Positions 15,295-24,981 are shown, counted from the stretch's first letter. The stretch is 64,000 bases of DNA from Fusicatenibacter saccharivorans (GCF_027667425.1 NZ_JAQEGR010000008.1:127769-191768); one strand, 5' to 3'. The notes: a model not told the origin generated them from the letters alone. Numbers and translations: made by a program.

Positions 15295-16965
15295 ATGGAC
15301 AAAAAATGGTGGAAAGAAGCCGTAGTGTATCAGATTTATCCGCGCAGCTTCATGGACAGCAACGGAGACGGTATCGGCGATTTAAATGGTATCACATCCC
15401 GTCTGGATTATCTGAAGGATCTTGGCGTGGATGTTATCTGGCTGTCACCGGTGTACCAGTCACCAAACGATGACAATGGATACGATATCAGCGATTACCG
15501 GGCAATCATGCAGGAGTTCGGAACAATGGAGGATTTTGACCGCATGCTTTCGGAGATGCATAAAAGAGGCATCAGGCTGGTCATGGACCTTGTTGTCAAT
15601 CATACTTCAGATGAACACAAATGGTTCGTGGAGAGCCGCAAATCGAAAGACAATCCATACCGCGATTATTATATCTGGCGTGATGCAAAAGAGGGAAAAG
15701 AGCCAAATAACTGGGGAAGCTGCTTCTCCGGCTCCGCATGGAAATACGATCCGCAGACCGAGATGTATTACCTGCATCTGTTTTCCACGAAGCAGCCTGA
15801 CCTGAACTGGGAAAACCCGACCGTAAGAAAAGAAGTTTTCGATATGATGAACTGGTGGTGCGAGAAAGGCATCGACGGCTTCCGTATGGATGTCATCAGC
15901 ATGATCTCCAAACCGGAAGGACTGCCGGATGGAAAGATTCCGGAAGGCGGACTCTACGGTGACTCCGGCTGCGTAAACGGACCGCATGTTCATGAGTATC
16001 TGCAGGAGATGAACAAGGAAGTCCTTTCCAAATATGATCTGATGACGGTCGGTGAGTGTGCCGGTGTCACGATCGAGGAGGCAGAAAAATATGCATCCGC
16101 AGACGGCAAAGAGCTCAGCATGGTATTCCAGTTCGAGCTGGTTGAGCTGGCAAGCGGAAAATACGGCAAATGGACGGACAAACGCGTACCGCTCAAAGAT
16201 TTCAAACGCGTCATGACAGCATGGCAGACGGAGCTTGAGGGCAAGGCATGGAACAGCCTCTTCCTTGGAAACCACGACCAGCCGCGCTGCCTGTCCCGTT
16301 TCGGCGATGATTCACCGGAATATCGCGTAGTCAGTGCCAAAATGCTTGCAACCTGCCTTCATATGATGCAGGGTACCCCGTACGTATACCAGGGCGATGA
16401 GCTCGGCATGAAGAACGTTCCGTTCCACGATCTGTCCGAATTCCGCGATATTGAGAGCATCAACGCGTTTCACGAGCTGACCGGAGCCGGAAAAGTAGCG
16501 CCGGACGATATGATGCGCTACCTGAACCTGCGCGGAAGAGACAATGCAAGAACTCCGATGCAGTGGGATGATACCGCTTCGGCAGGATTTACCACAGGAA
16601 CCCCGTGGATCAAAGTCGGACCGGATTACGAGACCGTCAATGCAAAAAATGAGATGGCGGATCCGGATTCTGTATACAATTATTACAAGAAACTGATTCA
16701 TCTCCGGAAAGAGAAGGATATCATGGTTTACGGAACGTACGAGCTGCTCGATCCGGAAGACGAGGCACTGTATGTATATACCAGAACCTTAGGCGATCAG
16801 AAACTCCTCGTGATGTGCAATTTTACAAAAGAGGAGCAGGAGTACACGGTTCCGGAAACCTTTGCAGGAGCAGAGGTACTGATCAGCAACTATCCGCAGG
16901 ACGGCGCGGCAGCAGGGACACGAAAACTGCGTGCGTATGAGGCAGTTGTTCTGGAAACCAAATAA
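15295..16965 (+). CDS. Oligo-1,6-glucosidase-type alpha-glucosidase, GH13
   Basis: 556 aa, cytoplasmic. Opens with WWKEAVVYQIYPRSFMDSNG and has the GH13 conserved regions: DLVVNHTS (region I), GFRMDVIS with nucleophile D199 (region II), VGECAG with acid/base E254 (region III) and LGNHDQPR with D328 (region IV). The residue after the nucleophile is V200; in the Bacillus enzymes Val here goes with alpha-1,6 specificity and Thr with maltase activity, so isomalto-oligosaccharides are the likely substrate. AAGGAGG lies 6-7 nt before the ATG. Followed by a GH31 gene; both probably respond to the LacI regulator upstream. Confidence 0.94.
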   Translation: MDKKWWKEAVVYQIYPRSFMDSNGDGIGDLNGITSRLDYLKDLGVDVIWLSPVYQSPNDDNGYDISDYRAIMQEFGTMEDFDRMLSEMHKRGIRLVMDLVVNHTSDEHKWFVESRKSKDNPYRDYYIWRDAKEGKEPNNWGSCFSGSAWKYDPQTEMYYLHLFSTKQPDLNWENPTVRKEVFDMMNWWCEKGIDGFRMDVISMISKPEGLPDGKIPEGGLYGDSGCVNGPHVHEYLQEMNKEVLSKYDLMTVGECAGVTIEEAEKYASADGKELSMVFQFELVELASGKYGKWTDKRVPLKDFKRVMTAWQTELEGKAWNSLFLGNHDQPRCLSRFGDDSPEYRVVSAKMLATCLHMMQGTPYVYQGDELGMKNVPFHDLSEFRDIESINAFHELTGAGKVAPDDMMRYLNLRGRDNARTPMQWDDTASAGFTTGTPWIKVGPDYETVNAKNEMADPDSVYNYYKKLIHLRKEKDIMVYGTYELLDPEDEALYVYTRTLGDQKLLVMCNFTKEEQEYTVPETFAGAEVLISNYPQDGAAAGTRKLRAYEAVVLETK

Positions 16966-16975
16966 AAAATGCAGA

Positions 16976-17013
16976 GGAACCTGTGGCAGAACGGATTTTT
17001 GCCACAGGTTCCC
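16976..17013 (+). other. intergenic hairpin between GH13 and GH31 genes
   Basis: GGAACCTGTGGCA and TGCCACAGGTTCC form a 13-bp perfect stem with a 12-nt loop. The following bases (CGTTCTC) are not T-rich, so read-through into the GH31 gene is likely; it may be an mRNA processing or stability element. Confidence 0.5.
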
Positions 17014-17065
17014 GTTCTCAAAATACGGCAAAAACCGGTAAGAGTAAGAAAGGGGAAAATAAAAC

Positions 17066-19453
17066 ATGAAATCATATCTGAAAATGGAGACACATCCGCT
17101 TGCAGATCCGAAGAATGTAGTAAAGGGCGATAAATATCGTATCACGGTGCTGACGGAGCATCTTCTTCGGCTGGAATACAGTGAGGACGGTGAATTTATC
17201 GATGCGGCATCCCAGACGGTTGTAAACCGTGATTTTCCAGCAGTGGAATTTTCCGTCAAAGACACAGGCGATGAGCTGGAGCTGCGTACAAAGTATCTGC
17301 AGCTGAATTACAACAAAAAGGCATTCTCTGCAAACGGACTTTCCTGCAAAACAACGGCAGTCGGCATCAGTTCTGTACCGGCATGGCATTACGGAGATCC
17401 GACACAGGATCTTGGAGGAACGGCCCGTACGCTTGATCAGGTCAACGGAGCATGCGAACTGGAACCTGGTATCATGTCCTGGTTTGGTTCCGCTGTTCTG
17501 GATGATTCGAAGTCGCTTCTGATGACAGAGGACGGTTGGGTGACCCCGAGAAAGAAAGGAGTGCAGGATCTGTACTTCTTCGGCTATGGCTGGAATTTCC
17601 GTTTGGCATTAAAGGATTTCTACCACCTTTGCGGCAAGACACCGATGCTTCCGAGGTTTGCGCTTGGAAACTGGTGGAGCCGTTACTGGCGTTACAGTGA
17701 AACATCCTATATGAAACTGATGGAAGACTTTGACAAAGAGAACGTTCCCTTCTCGGTTGCTGTTATCGATATGGACTGGCACCGTGTAGACGATGTGGAT
17801 CCGAAATACGGCAGCGGCTGGACCGGCTACAGCTGGAATAAAAAACTCTTCCCGGATCCGGAGCGTTTTCTTGGAAAACTCCATGCACGCGGCATGAAGA
17901 CAACACTGAATGTCCATCCGGCAGACGGAATTCGTGCGTATGAGGACTGCTATCCGGAAGTAGCAGAGGCTATGGGAGTGGATGCAAAAAAAGAAGAGCC
18001 GGTCAATTTTGACATTGCGGATCCGAAATTTGTTGATGTATATTTTGAAAAAGTTCATCATCCGATGGAAAAAGAGGGCGTCGATTTCTGGTGGATTGAC
18101 TGGCAGCAGGGACAAAGTACCAAGATCGAGGGTCTTGATCCGCTGTGGATGCTGAATCACTATCATTTTCTTGACAGTGGAAGAGACGGAAAACGTCCGA
18201 TGACCTTCTCCCGCTATGCAGGACCGGGCTCCCACCGCTATCCGGTCGGATTTTCCGGAGACACCCACATCACCTGGGAATCCCTGGATTTCCAGCCATA
18301 CTTTACCAGCACAGCCTCCAACATCGGCTACGGATGGTGGAGTCATGATATCGGCGGCCATATGCTTGGCTACCGTGACGATGAGCTTGAAGCAAGATGG
18401 TATCAGTACGGAGTCTTTTCTCCGATCAACCGTCTGCACAGCTCTAACAGTGCCTTCAGTGGAAAAGAGCCTTGGAACTTCAGTATGGAAGTGCGCAGCA
18501 CAATGGATGATTTCCTTCGTTTGCGTCATAAACTCGTACCGTATCTGTACACGATGAACTACCGTGCATGGAAAGAAGACACACCGATCGTTGTTCCGAT
18601 GTATTATGATTACCCGGAGACGGTTTTCTGGGGCAAAAATCAGGCACCGAATCAGTACTTCTTCGGAAGCGAGCTGATGGTAACACCGGTGACAACGAAA
18701 TGTATTCCGGAGCTGAAGCGTGCAAAAACAAAGGTGTGGCTGCCGGAAGGTACGTGGTTTGATTTCTTCAACGGAATGATTTACGAGGGTGGCAGAAGTA
18801 TGGATCTGTACCGTACGCTCGAGGAGATCCCGGTTCTTGCTAAAGCAGGTGCGATTATCCCGATGACAGAGAAGATCAGTGCGCTGGATGTAGAATCCAA
18901 CCCGGATGAGCTGACGGTACGCGTTTACGCGGGCGCGGACAATACATTTGCCCTGTACGAGGATGACAATACTACCATGGCATATGAGAAGGATGACTGT
19001 GCAAAAACATCGATGACGCTCGACTGGGGTGCGCGGAAATTTACGATTGCACCGGTTGAGGGCAATCAGAGCCTCGTTCCGGAAAGCAGAATGTACTGCG
19101 TAGAATTCGGCGGAAGTACGGCAAAAGAAGCGAAGGTCTTTGTAAACGGCGTGGAAGCGGATGCAGAAGTCAAAGAGAAAGACGGACTTCTTACGATCGC
19201 GGTAACAGATGTAAAACCGCAGGATACCGTGACCATCTGTCTGCCGGAAGATACGGAGATTGCAAAGAACGATGTCATGACACGTGCGATGGATCTGCTG
19301 CTGCACGCCGAAATCAGCTACATCACCAAAGAGCAGATCGCAAATCTTCTTCGCAAAGCAGACGGAAAGGTAGCAATTCTGGCTGCAGAGCTGCAGAGCA
19401 TGGAACTTTCAAATGATCTGCGCGGTGCGCTGCTGGAGATCATTACGGCATAA
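17066..19453 (+). CDS. Alpha-glucosidase/alpha-xylosidase, glycoside hydrolase family 31
   Basis: 795 aa without signal peptide. N-terminal beta-sandwich (about 1-200), then the catalytic barrel with PRFALGNWWSRYWRYSE, VAVIDMDWH, the nucleophile motif FWWIDWQQG (D345) and the acid/base motif FSGDTHITW (D399), then proximal and distal beta domains (for example TWFDFFNGMIYEGG). The last 60 or so residues are an extra helical tail (ITKEQIANLLRKADGKVAIL) not part of the usual GH31 fold. AGGGG precedes the ATG at 17066. It probably acts with the GH13 enzyme on alpha-glucosides; alpha-xylosidase activity cannot be ruled out. Confidence 0.92.
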   Translation: MKSYLKMETHPLADPKNVVKGDKYRITVLTEHLLRLEYSEDGEFIDAASQTVVNRDFPAVEFSVKDTGDELELRTKYLQLNYNKKAFSANGLSCKTTAVGISSVPAWHYGDPTQDLGGTARTLDQVNGACELEPGIMSWFGSAVLDDSKSLLMTEDGWVTPRKKGVQDLYFFGYGWNFRLALKDFYHLCGKTPMLPRFALGNWWSRYWRYSETSYMKLMEDFDKENVPFSVAVIDMDWHRVDDVDPKYGSGWTGYSWNKKLFPDPERFLGKLHARGMKTTLNVHPADGIRAYEDCYPEVAEAMGVDAKKEEPVNFDIADPKFVDVYFEKVHHPMEKEGVDFWWIDWQQGQSTKIEGLDPLWMLNHYHFLDSGRDGKRPMTFSRYAGPGSHRYPVGFSGDTHITWESLDFQPYFTSTASNIGYGWWSHDIGGHMLGYRDDELEARWYQYGVFSPINRLHSSNSAFSGKEPWNFSMEVRSTMDDFLRLRHKLVPYLYTMNYRAWKEDTPIVVPMYYDYPETVFWGKNQAPNQYFFGSELMVTPVTTKCIPELKRAKTKVWLPEGTWFDFFNGMIYEGGRSMDLYRTLEEIPVLAKAGAIIPMTEKISALDVESNPDELTVRVYAGADNTFALYEDDNTTMAYEKDDCAKTSMTLDWGARKFTIAPVEGNQSLVPESRMYCVEFGGSTAKEAKVFVNGVEADAEVKEKDGLLTIAVTDVKPQDTVTICLPEDTEIAKNDVMTRAMDLLLHAEISYITKEQIANLLRKADGKVAILAAELQSMELSNDLRGALLEIITA

Positions 19454-19521
19454 ATTGCTGCAGAAAAACACGATTTGATTTACAGAAAAAGAATTCTGTG
19501 ATACGATACATACAAAGAAAA

Positions 19522-19563
19522 GGAAGAGAGCGTGGCAGTGGATTCTGTCAGGCTCTCTTCTTG
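19522..19563 (+). terminator. hairpin between GH31 and glpK, possible terminator
   Basis: GAAGAGAGC and GCTCTCTTC pair across a 20-nt loop and are followed by a short TTG. It may end transcription from the GH31 gene; T run is poor. Confidence 0.35.
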
Positions 19564-19590
19564 AAATGTGAGACAGGAGGATTTTTAAAC

Positions 19591-21081
19591 GTGGGAAAAT
19601 ACATCATGGCACTTGATGCCGGCACAACGAGCAACCGCTGTATTCTGTTTGATCAGAAAGGACAGATCGTAAGCCTTGCGCAGAAGGAGTTTACCCAGCG
19701 TTTCCCGAAACCGGGCTGGGTGGAGCACGATGCCAATGAAATCTGGTCCACGATGCTCGGTGTAGCCGTGGAGGCAATGCAGAAAGCGGGTGCGTCCTAC
19801 GAGGATATCGCGGCAATCGGCATCACAAACCAGAGAGAGACGACGATCGTCTGGGACAAAAAGACGGGAGAGCCGGTCTACAATGCAATTGTATGGCAGT
19901 GCCGCAGAACATCGGAATACTGCGATTCCCTGATGGAGCGCGGACTGGTTGACCGTTTCCGGGAGAAAACAGGTCTTGTGATCGATGCGTATTTTTCAGC
20001 CACGAAGCTGAAATGGATTCTAGATGAAGTTCCGGGCGTGCGCGAGCGGGCGGAGCGAGGCGATCTCTATTTCGGAACGGTGGAGACGTGGCTGATCTGG
20101 AAGATGACAAAGGGAAAGGTACATGTCACCGATTACACCAACGCGTCCCGTACAATGCTGTTCAATATCCATACCCTGAAATGGGATGAGGATATCTTAA
20201 AAGAGCTGAACATTCCGCTCTGTATGCTGCCGGAAGTCCGCCCGTCGAGCTGTGTCTACGGGGAGACGGCATCCACATATTTCGGCGGCCCGATTCCGAT
20301 TGCGGGAGCAGCGGGAGACCAGCAGGCGGCGCTGTTCGGCCAGACCTGCTATGCGCCGGGCGAAGCGAAAAATACATACGGAACAGGCTGCTTCCTGCTG
20401 ATGAACACGGGAGAAAAGCCGGTTTCTTCGACACACGGTCTTGTTACCACGATTGCATGGGGCATCGGGGACAAGATTACGTATGCGCTCGAGGGATCCA
20501 TTTTCGTCGGCGGAGCCGCAATCCAGTGGCTGCGCGATGAGATGAAGCTGATCGAGTCCTCGGCGGATTCCGAGTACATGGCGCAGAAGGTGAACGACAC
20601 GAACGGCTGCTACGTCGTGCCGGCGTTTACCGGCCTTGGCGCACCGTACTGGGATCAGTATGCGAGAGGAACCATTCTCGGCCTGACCCGCGGCGTCAAC
20701 AAATACCATGTGATCCGCGCAACACTGGAGTCGATCACGTATCAGGTGGATGATGTCTTAAAAGCGATGGAGGCAGATTCCGGCATGAAGCTCTCTGCAC
20801 TGCGTGTGGACGGCGGAGCAAGCGCCAACAATTTCCTGATGCAGTGCCAGGCGGACATCAGCCAGGCGCCGGTGGAGCGGCCATGCTGCATCGAGACGAC
20901 CGCGATGGGAGCAGCTTATCTTGCGGGACTCGCCGTCGGCTACTGGCCGGATCAGGAGACAGTAAAACAGAACGGAGCCATTGACCGTACGTTTGAGCCG
21001 GAGCTCTCGAAAGAGGAGCGCGATGAGAAGATGAACGGATGGCACAAAGCAGTCCGTTACGCCGAAGGATGGGCGAAATAG
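19591..21081 (+). CDS. glpK: Glycerol kinase
   Basis: Phosphorylates glycerol to glycerol-3-phosphate in the cytoplasm. FGGY-kinase fold; opens with YIMALDAGTTSNRCILFD (phosphate-1 loop), continues with WVEHDANEIW, IGITNQRETTIVWDKKTG, IVWQCRRT and the C-terminal ATP-site motif LRVDGGASANNFLMQ. 496 aa from the GTG at 19591, which has AGGAGG 10 nt upstream; earlier in-frame codons have no ribosome binding site. No glycerol facilitator or dehydrogenase is adjacent. A hairpin at 19522-19560 precedes it. Confidence 0.96.
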   Translation: MGKYIMALDAGTTSNRCILFDQKGQIVSLAQKEFTQRFPKPGWVEHDANEIWSTMLGVAVEAMQKAGASYEDIAAIGITNQRETTIVWDKKTGEPVYNAIVWQCRRTSEYCDSLMERGLVDRFREKTGLVIDAYFSATKLKWILDEVPGVRERAERGDLYFGTVETWLIWKMTKGKVHVTDYTNASRTMLFNIHTLKWDEDILKELNIPLCMLPEVRPSSCVYGETASTYFGGPIPIAGAAGDQQAALFGQTCYAPGEAKNTYGTGCFLLMNTGEKPVSSTHGLVTTIAWGIGDKITYALEGSIFVGGAAIQWLRDEMKLIESSADSEYMAQKVNDTNGCYVVPAFTGLGAPYWDQYARGTILGLTRGVNKYHVIRATLESITYQVDDVLKAMEADSGMKLSALRVDGGASANNFLMQCQADISQAPVERPCCIETTAMGAAYLAGLAVGYWPDQETVKQNGAIDRTFEPELSKEERDEKMNGWHKAVRYAEGWAK

Positions 21082-21102
21082 AAAAAGATTTTGGAAATGC
21101 AG

Positions 21103-21138
21103 AAAAGGAACGGCTTCGTAATGAAAACCGTTCCTTTT
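21103..21138. terminator. terminator between glpK and thiC
   Basis: AAAAGGAACGG (21103-21113) pairs with CCGTTCCTTTT (21128-21138). A and T runs flank both sides, so it can end transcription of both convergent genes. Confidence 0.8.
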
Positions 21139-21159
21139 CGCGTAAGGTATGTACTGATG

Positions 21160-22467
21160 TTAAAGAATGTCGATGTGTTCGCCGTTTAAAGCTTTGTTCA
21201 TGCTTCGAACGGCACAGAATTTACCGCACATCGAGCAGGTATCTTCCTGTTCCGGCGAGCGGTCAGCACGGATGGCTTTTGCAGTCTCCGGGTCCAGTGC
21301 GCAGTCCCACTGTGCTTCCCAGTCGAGCACGCGGCGGGCATCGCCCATCTTGTCGTCAATATCACGCGCATGCGGAACACCTTTGGCGATGTCGGCAGCG
21401 TGTGCGGCGATTTTGCTTGCGATGATGCCCTGTTTTACATCATCCAGGTTCGGAAGAGCCAGATGCTCTGCCGGCGTTACGTAGCAGAGGAAAGCAGCGC
21501 CGTTCATAGCGGCAATTGCGCCTCCGATGGCAGCAGTGATGTGGTCGTAGCCCGGTGCAATATCGGTCACAAGAGGGCCGAGGACATAGAACGGAGCGCC
21601 CATGCAGATGGTCTGCTGTACTTTCATATTGGCCGCAATCTGATCCATCGGAACGTGGCCCGGTCCCTCAACCATAACCTGAACGTCTTTCTCCCAGGCA
21701 CGTTTGGTGAGTTCGCCGAGGCGCACCAGCTCTTCAATCTGGCAGACATCCGTTGCGTCGGCAAGGCAGCCAGGACGGCAGGCGTCACCGAGAGAAATGG
21801 TCACATCGTATTCACGGCAGATATCGAGAATCTCATCGTAATACTCGTAGAACGGATTCTCCTCGCCGGTCATGCACATCCAGGCGAACACGAGGGAGCC
21901 GCCGCGGGAAACAATATTCATTTTCCGTTTGTGTTTGCGGATCTGATCGATGGTTTTTCTGGTGATGCCGCAGTGCAGGGTGACGAAATCGACACCGTCC
22001 TCGGCATGGAGGCGGATGACGTCAATAAAATCTTTGGCGGTCAGCGTATCCAGGTCTCTCTGGTAATGGATCACACTGTCATATACCGGCACGGTGCCGA
22101 TCATGGCCGGACATTCGGAGGTCAGTTTCCGCCGGAACGGCTGCGTATTGCCGTGGCTCGACAGGTCCATGATGGCTTCTGCGCCCATATTGACCGCGGA
22201 GAGTACCTTCTGCATCTCCACATCGTAATCTTTACAGTCTTTCGAAACACCGAGATTTACATTGATTTTCGTGCGCAGCATCGAGCCGATGCCCTCCGGA
22301 TCGATGCAGGTGTGCAGTTTATTGGCCGGAATGGCAACCTTTCCGCTGGCAACGAGCGGCATCAGGTCTTCCACGGCCATATACTCTTTTTCTGCGACTT
22401 TTTTCAGCTCCGGTGTTACAATGCCGCGGCGTGCGGCGTCCATCTGTGTTGCGTAATTGCGTTCCAT
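21160..22467 (-). CDS. thiC: Phosphomethylpyrimidine synthase ThiC
   Basis: Radical-SAM enzyme turning aminoimidazole ribotide into hydroxymethylpyrimidine phosphate (HMP-P), the pyrimidine half of thiamine. 435 aa; shows MGAEAIMDLSSHGN, VPVYDSVIH, the conserved VEGPGHVPMDQI block and the C-terminal 4Fe-4S motif CSMCGKFC (CX2CX4C). AGGAGAA precedes the ATG at 22467. Last gene of the thiM-thiE-thiD-thiC operon. The short bacterial form lacks the long N-terminal domain of proteobacterial ThiC. Confidence 0.97.
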   Translation of the reverse strand: MERNYATQMDAARRGIVTPELKKVAEKEYMAVEDLMPLVASGKVAIPANKLHTCIDPEGIGSMLRTKINVNLGVSKDCKDYDVEMQKVLSAVNMGAEAIMDLSSHGNTQPFRRKLTSECPAMIGTVPVYDSVIHYQRDLDTLTAKDFIDVIRLHAEDGVDFVTLHCGITRKTIDQIRKHKRKMNIVSRGGSLVFAWMCMTGEENPFYEYYDEILDICREYDVTISLGDACRPGCLADATDVCQIEELVRLGELTKRAWEKDVQVMVEGPGHVPMDQIAANMKVQQTICMGAPFYVLGPLVTDIAPGYDHITAAIGGAIAAMNGAAFLCYVTPAEHLALPNLDDVKQGIIASKIAAHAADIAKGVPHARDIDDKMGDARRVLDWEAQWDCALDPETAKAIRADRSPEQEDTCSMCGKFCAVRSMNKALNGEHIDIL

Positions 22468-22492
22468 CTGTTGTTCTCCTTTATTTTCAAAA

Positions 22493-23287
22493 TCAGATCC
22501 GGTAAGCGTGGTTCAGCGGTCCCGAGCCGTGGCCGAGATCCATCATGCTCGCGAGTGCGCCCGAAATATACTCTTTTGCGGCGGAAATGGCATCCGGAAG
22601 GGAAAGCCCCTTTGCGAGCCCCGATGCGATGGCGCTGGAGAGTGTACAGCCGGTGCCGTGTGTGTTCGGATTGTCGATGCGTTTTCCGGTGAACCAGGTA
22701 AATGTGCCGTTGTGATATAAAAGATCGTTGGCATCATTGATACTGTGGCCGCCCTTTAACAGAACGGCACAGCCGCAGGAATCCCCGATCTCTTTTGCGG
22801 CGCGTTCCATATCACTTTCCGACTGGATTTTGATGCCGGAGAGAACTTCTCCCTCTGGGATATTCGGTGTGATGACTTCGGCCAGAGGAAAGAGCAGTTT
22901 TTTCATCAGGTCAGGCACGCCGCCCGAAGCGAGCGCGGAGCCGCTTGTAGCGACGAGGACCGGGTCCACAACGATGTGTTTGGCCTGGTAGAAGCGAAGC
23001 CGTTCGGAGATGACTTCGATCAGTGCCGGGGAGGATACCATACCGATTTTGACGGCGTCCGGGAAGATGTCCGTAAAGACGGCGTCAAGCTGTGCGGCCA
23101 GAAACTCCGGTGTTACATCGAAAATACCGGAAACTCCGGTGGTGTTCTGGGCGGTGAGTGCGGTAATTGCCGACATGGCGTAAACTCCGTTTGTGATCAT
23201 GGTTTTGATGTCTGCCTGAATGCCGGCGCCTCCGCTGGAATCACTTCCCGCGATTGTTAATGCTGTTTTCATGTTTTTCGCGTCCAT
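22493..23287 (-). CDS. thiD: Hydroxymethylpyrimidine/phosphomethylpyrimidine kinase ThiD
   Basis: Phosphorylates HMP and HMP-P to HMP-pyrophosphate for coupling by ThiE. Ribokinase-like fold: ALTIAGSDSSGGAGIQAD at the N-terminus, VVDPVLVATSGSAL in the middle and the anion-hole motif NTHGTGCTLSSAIAS near the C-terminus with the catalytic Asp/Cys region. 264 aa. Start at 23287 with AAAGGAG 9 nt ahead; an in-frame ATG at 23272 is possible. Ends 25 bp before thiC starts. Confidence 0.96.
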   Translation of the reverse strand: MDAKNMKTALTIAGSDSSGGAGIQADIKTMITNGVYAMSAITALTAQNTTGVSGIFDVTPEFLAAQLDAVFTDIFPDAVKIGMVSSPALIEVISERLRFYQAKHIVVDPVLVATSGSALASGGVPDLMKKLLFPLAEVITPNIPEGEVLSGIKIQSESDMERAAKEIGDSCGCAVLLKGGHSINDANDLLYHNGTFTWFTGKRIDNPNTHGTGCTLSSAIASGLAKGLSLPDAISAAKEYISGALASMMDLGHGSGPLNHAYRI

Positions 23288-23387
23288 GAGAATTACTCCT
23301 TTGCATTACTTTTCTTTTTGGACAGGCGACAAAGAAAGTGGTGCCCCCAGTCTGCCGCCTGGTGTGAGGATGAATGGTTACGTAAAA

Positions 23388-24032
23388 TTATTTGTTTTCC
23401 AGCATGCGCAGAGTCTGTTCTTTCAGAGCCTTCGTTGCGGAAACAATGTCTTTCTGTGCAAAAATGGCACTGATGACGGCGATGCCGCAGATGCCGCTGC
23501 CGGAAAGCTCCGTCACGTTATCGCGTGTGATGCCGCCGATGGCGATGACAGGGATTTTAACGGCATTGCAGATAGCAGTCAGCGTTTCGTGGCTGACATC
23601 CTCCGCATCCGCCTTGGAACCGGTGTGGAAGACTGCGCCGACGCCGAGGTAATCTGCCCCGCGCTGCTCGGCGAGAATGGCCTGTTCCACGGTCTGTGCC
23701 GAAACGCCGATGATCTTGTCCGGGCCAAGCTTTGCACGGACATCGCCGGCCTCCATATCGCTCTGGCCGACATGAACGCCGTCCGCATCCATCTTAGCTG
23801 CGATTTCCACGTTATCGTTGATGACGAAAGGAACATGGTATGCGGCACAGAGTTTTTTCAGTTCCAGTGCCTCTTCCATAAAGTGATCCTGGTCAAGATT
23901 TTTTTCGCGGAGCTGGATAAACGTTGCGCCGCCCTGCAGAGCCTTTTCCACCTGGCTGTACAGTGTCTCGCCGTTCAGCCAGCTGCGGTCTGTCACAGCA
24001 TATAAAAGCAGGCCTTTTTTATCGCACTTCAT
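23388..24032 (-). CDS. thiE: Thiamine phosphate synthase ThiE
   Basis: Joins HMP-pyrophosphate and thiazole phosphate to thiamine phosphate. TIM-barrel: LYAVTDRSWLNG, GGATFIQLREKNL, VPFVINDNVEIA, DGVHVGQSDM, and PVIAIGGI near the C-terminus, all classical ThiE blocks. 214 aa from the ATG at 24032, which overlaps the end of thiM by 14 bp (translational coupling); an earlier ATG at 24041 is also in frame. A gap of 100 bp separates it from thiD. Confidence 0.96.
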   Translation of the reverse strand: MKCDKKGLLLYAVTDRSWLNGETLYSQVEKALQGGATFIQLREKNLDQDHFMEEALELKKLCAAYHVPFVINDNVEIAAKMDADGVHVGQSDMEAGDVRAKLGPDKIIGVSAQTVEQAILAEQRGADYLGVGAVFHTGSKADAEDVSHETLTAICNAVKIPVIAIGGITRDNVTELSGSGICGIAVISAIFAQKDIVSATKALKEQTLRMLENK

Positions 24033-24840
24033 ACTTTGCACCTTTCTCCAGCGTCTCGCCGTCCATGTGGTAGATGGCGTCGATGATGCGGTTCCGGTAG
24101 GTGGAGTTGCCGTCTTCCGGTTTCATATGGCTCCAGCCGATCTCGCCGGCAAATCCCATCGCGCAGACAGCGGCAGCAGCGGCTTTTAACGGCTCGTCCG
24201 GGTTGGCAACGAGGTAAGCGGTCATCATGCCGGAGAGCTGGCAGCCTGTTCCGGTGATGCTTCCCATCTCGGCGCGTCCGTTGCGGATCACGTAGCAGGT
24301 GTCAGCATCGGCAACGAGGTCGATCGCTCCTGTGATGGCGACAACACAGTTGTGGTCTTTCGCAAAGTTTTTTGCAAAAGCAACGGCGCTGTCGAGGTTT
24401 TCGTCTGTTACTTTATCGGCAACGTCTGCGTCAACACCCTTTGTCGTTCCGCTTCCAAGTGCCAGTGTTTTGATTTCGGAAATATTTCCGCGGATGACGG
24501 TGAACGGGATTTTTTTCATCAGTCCGACTGCGGTCGAAGTACGTAAGTGGCTTGCGCCTGCGCCGACTGGATCGAGCAGGATTTTGTGGCCGAGCGAAGC
24601 TGCTTTTGCACCGGCACGGTACATGCCGTCGATGCTCGTTCTGTGCAGCGTTCCGATGTTGATGTTCAGACCGCCGCAGATGGAGGTGATATCCTCGACA
24701 TCCTCCGGTTCATCGGACATGATCGGGCTTGCGCCGCATGCCAGCAGAATATTGGCGACATCGTTTACTGTAACGTAATTTGTGATGTTGTGTACGAGAG
24801 GGGTTGTTTTTCTGACATTGTCAAGACAAGTGCCTAACAT
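24019..24840 (-). CDS. thiM: Hydroxyethylthiazole kinase ThiM
   Basis: Salvage kinase phosphorylating hydroxyethylthiazole. Blocks include PLVHNITNYVTVNDVAN, ASPIMSDEPEDVEDI, ILLDPVGAGAS, VIRGNISEI and GSITGTGCQLSG, typical of the ThiK/ThiM ribokinase-like fold; 273 aa from the ATG at 24840, with AGGAGG upstream (the frame is open further up through the riboswitch terminator, but that part is not coding). First gene of the operon. No thiazole synthesis genes (thiG, thiH, thiS, thiF) are in this window, so the thiazole half may be salvaged here or made from genes elsewhere. Confidence 0.95.
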   Translation of the reverse strand: MLGTCLDNVRKTTPLVHNITNYVTVNDVANILLACGASPIMSDEPEDVEDITSICGGLNINIGTLHRTSIDGMYRAGAKAASLGHKILLDPVGAGASHLRTSTAVGLMKKIPFTVIRGNISEIKTLALGSGTTKGVDADVADKVTDENLDSAVAFAKNFAKDHNCVVAITGAIDLVADADTCYVIRNGRAEMGSITGTGCQLSGMMTAYLVANPDEPLKAAAAAVCAMGFAGEIGWSHMKPEDGNSTYRNRIIDAIYHMDGETLEKGAKYEVR

Positions 24841-24931
24841 AATTTTTTGTTCCTCCTGTGTGAGTATTTTTGCAGAAGCAAATTCCCTTGTGGTACTGGA
24901 AGAACCTGTTGATGATGTGTTCATAGAGATT

Positions 24932-24963
24932 AAAAAAGCAGATATACGTGGAGGTATATCTGC
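24932..24963 (-). terminator. terminator of the TPP riboswitch expression platform
   Basis: On the minus strand GCAGATATAC pairs with GTATATCTGC around a 6-nt loop and is followed by TTTTTT. It lies between the TPP aptamer and thiM, so TPP binding would stop transcription before the operon. Confidence 0.85.
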
Positions 24964-24981
24964 AGAAAATGTGCATATCGT

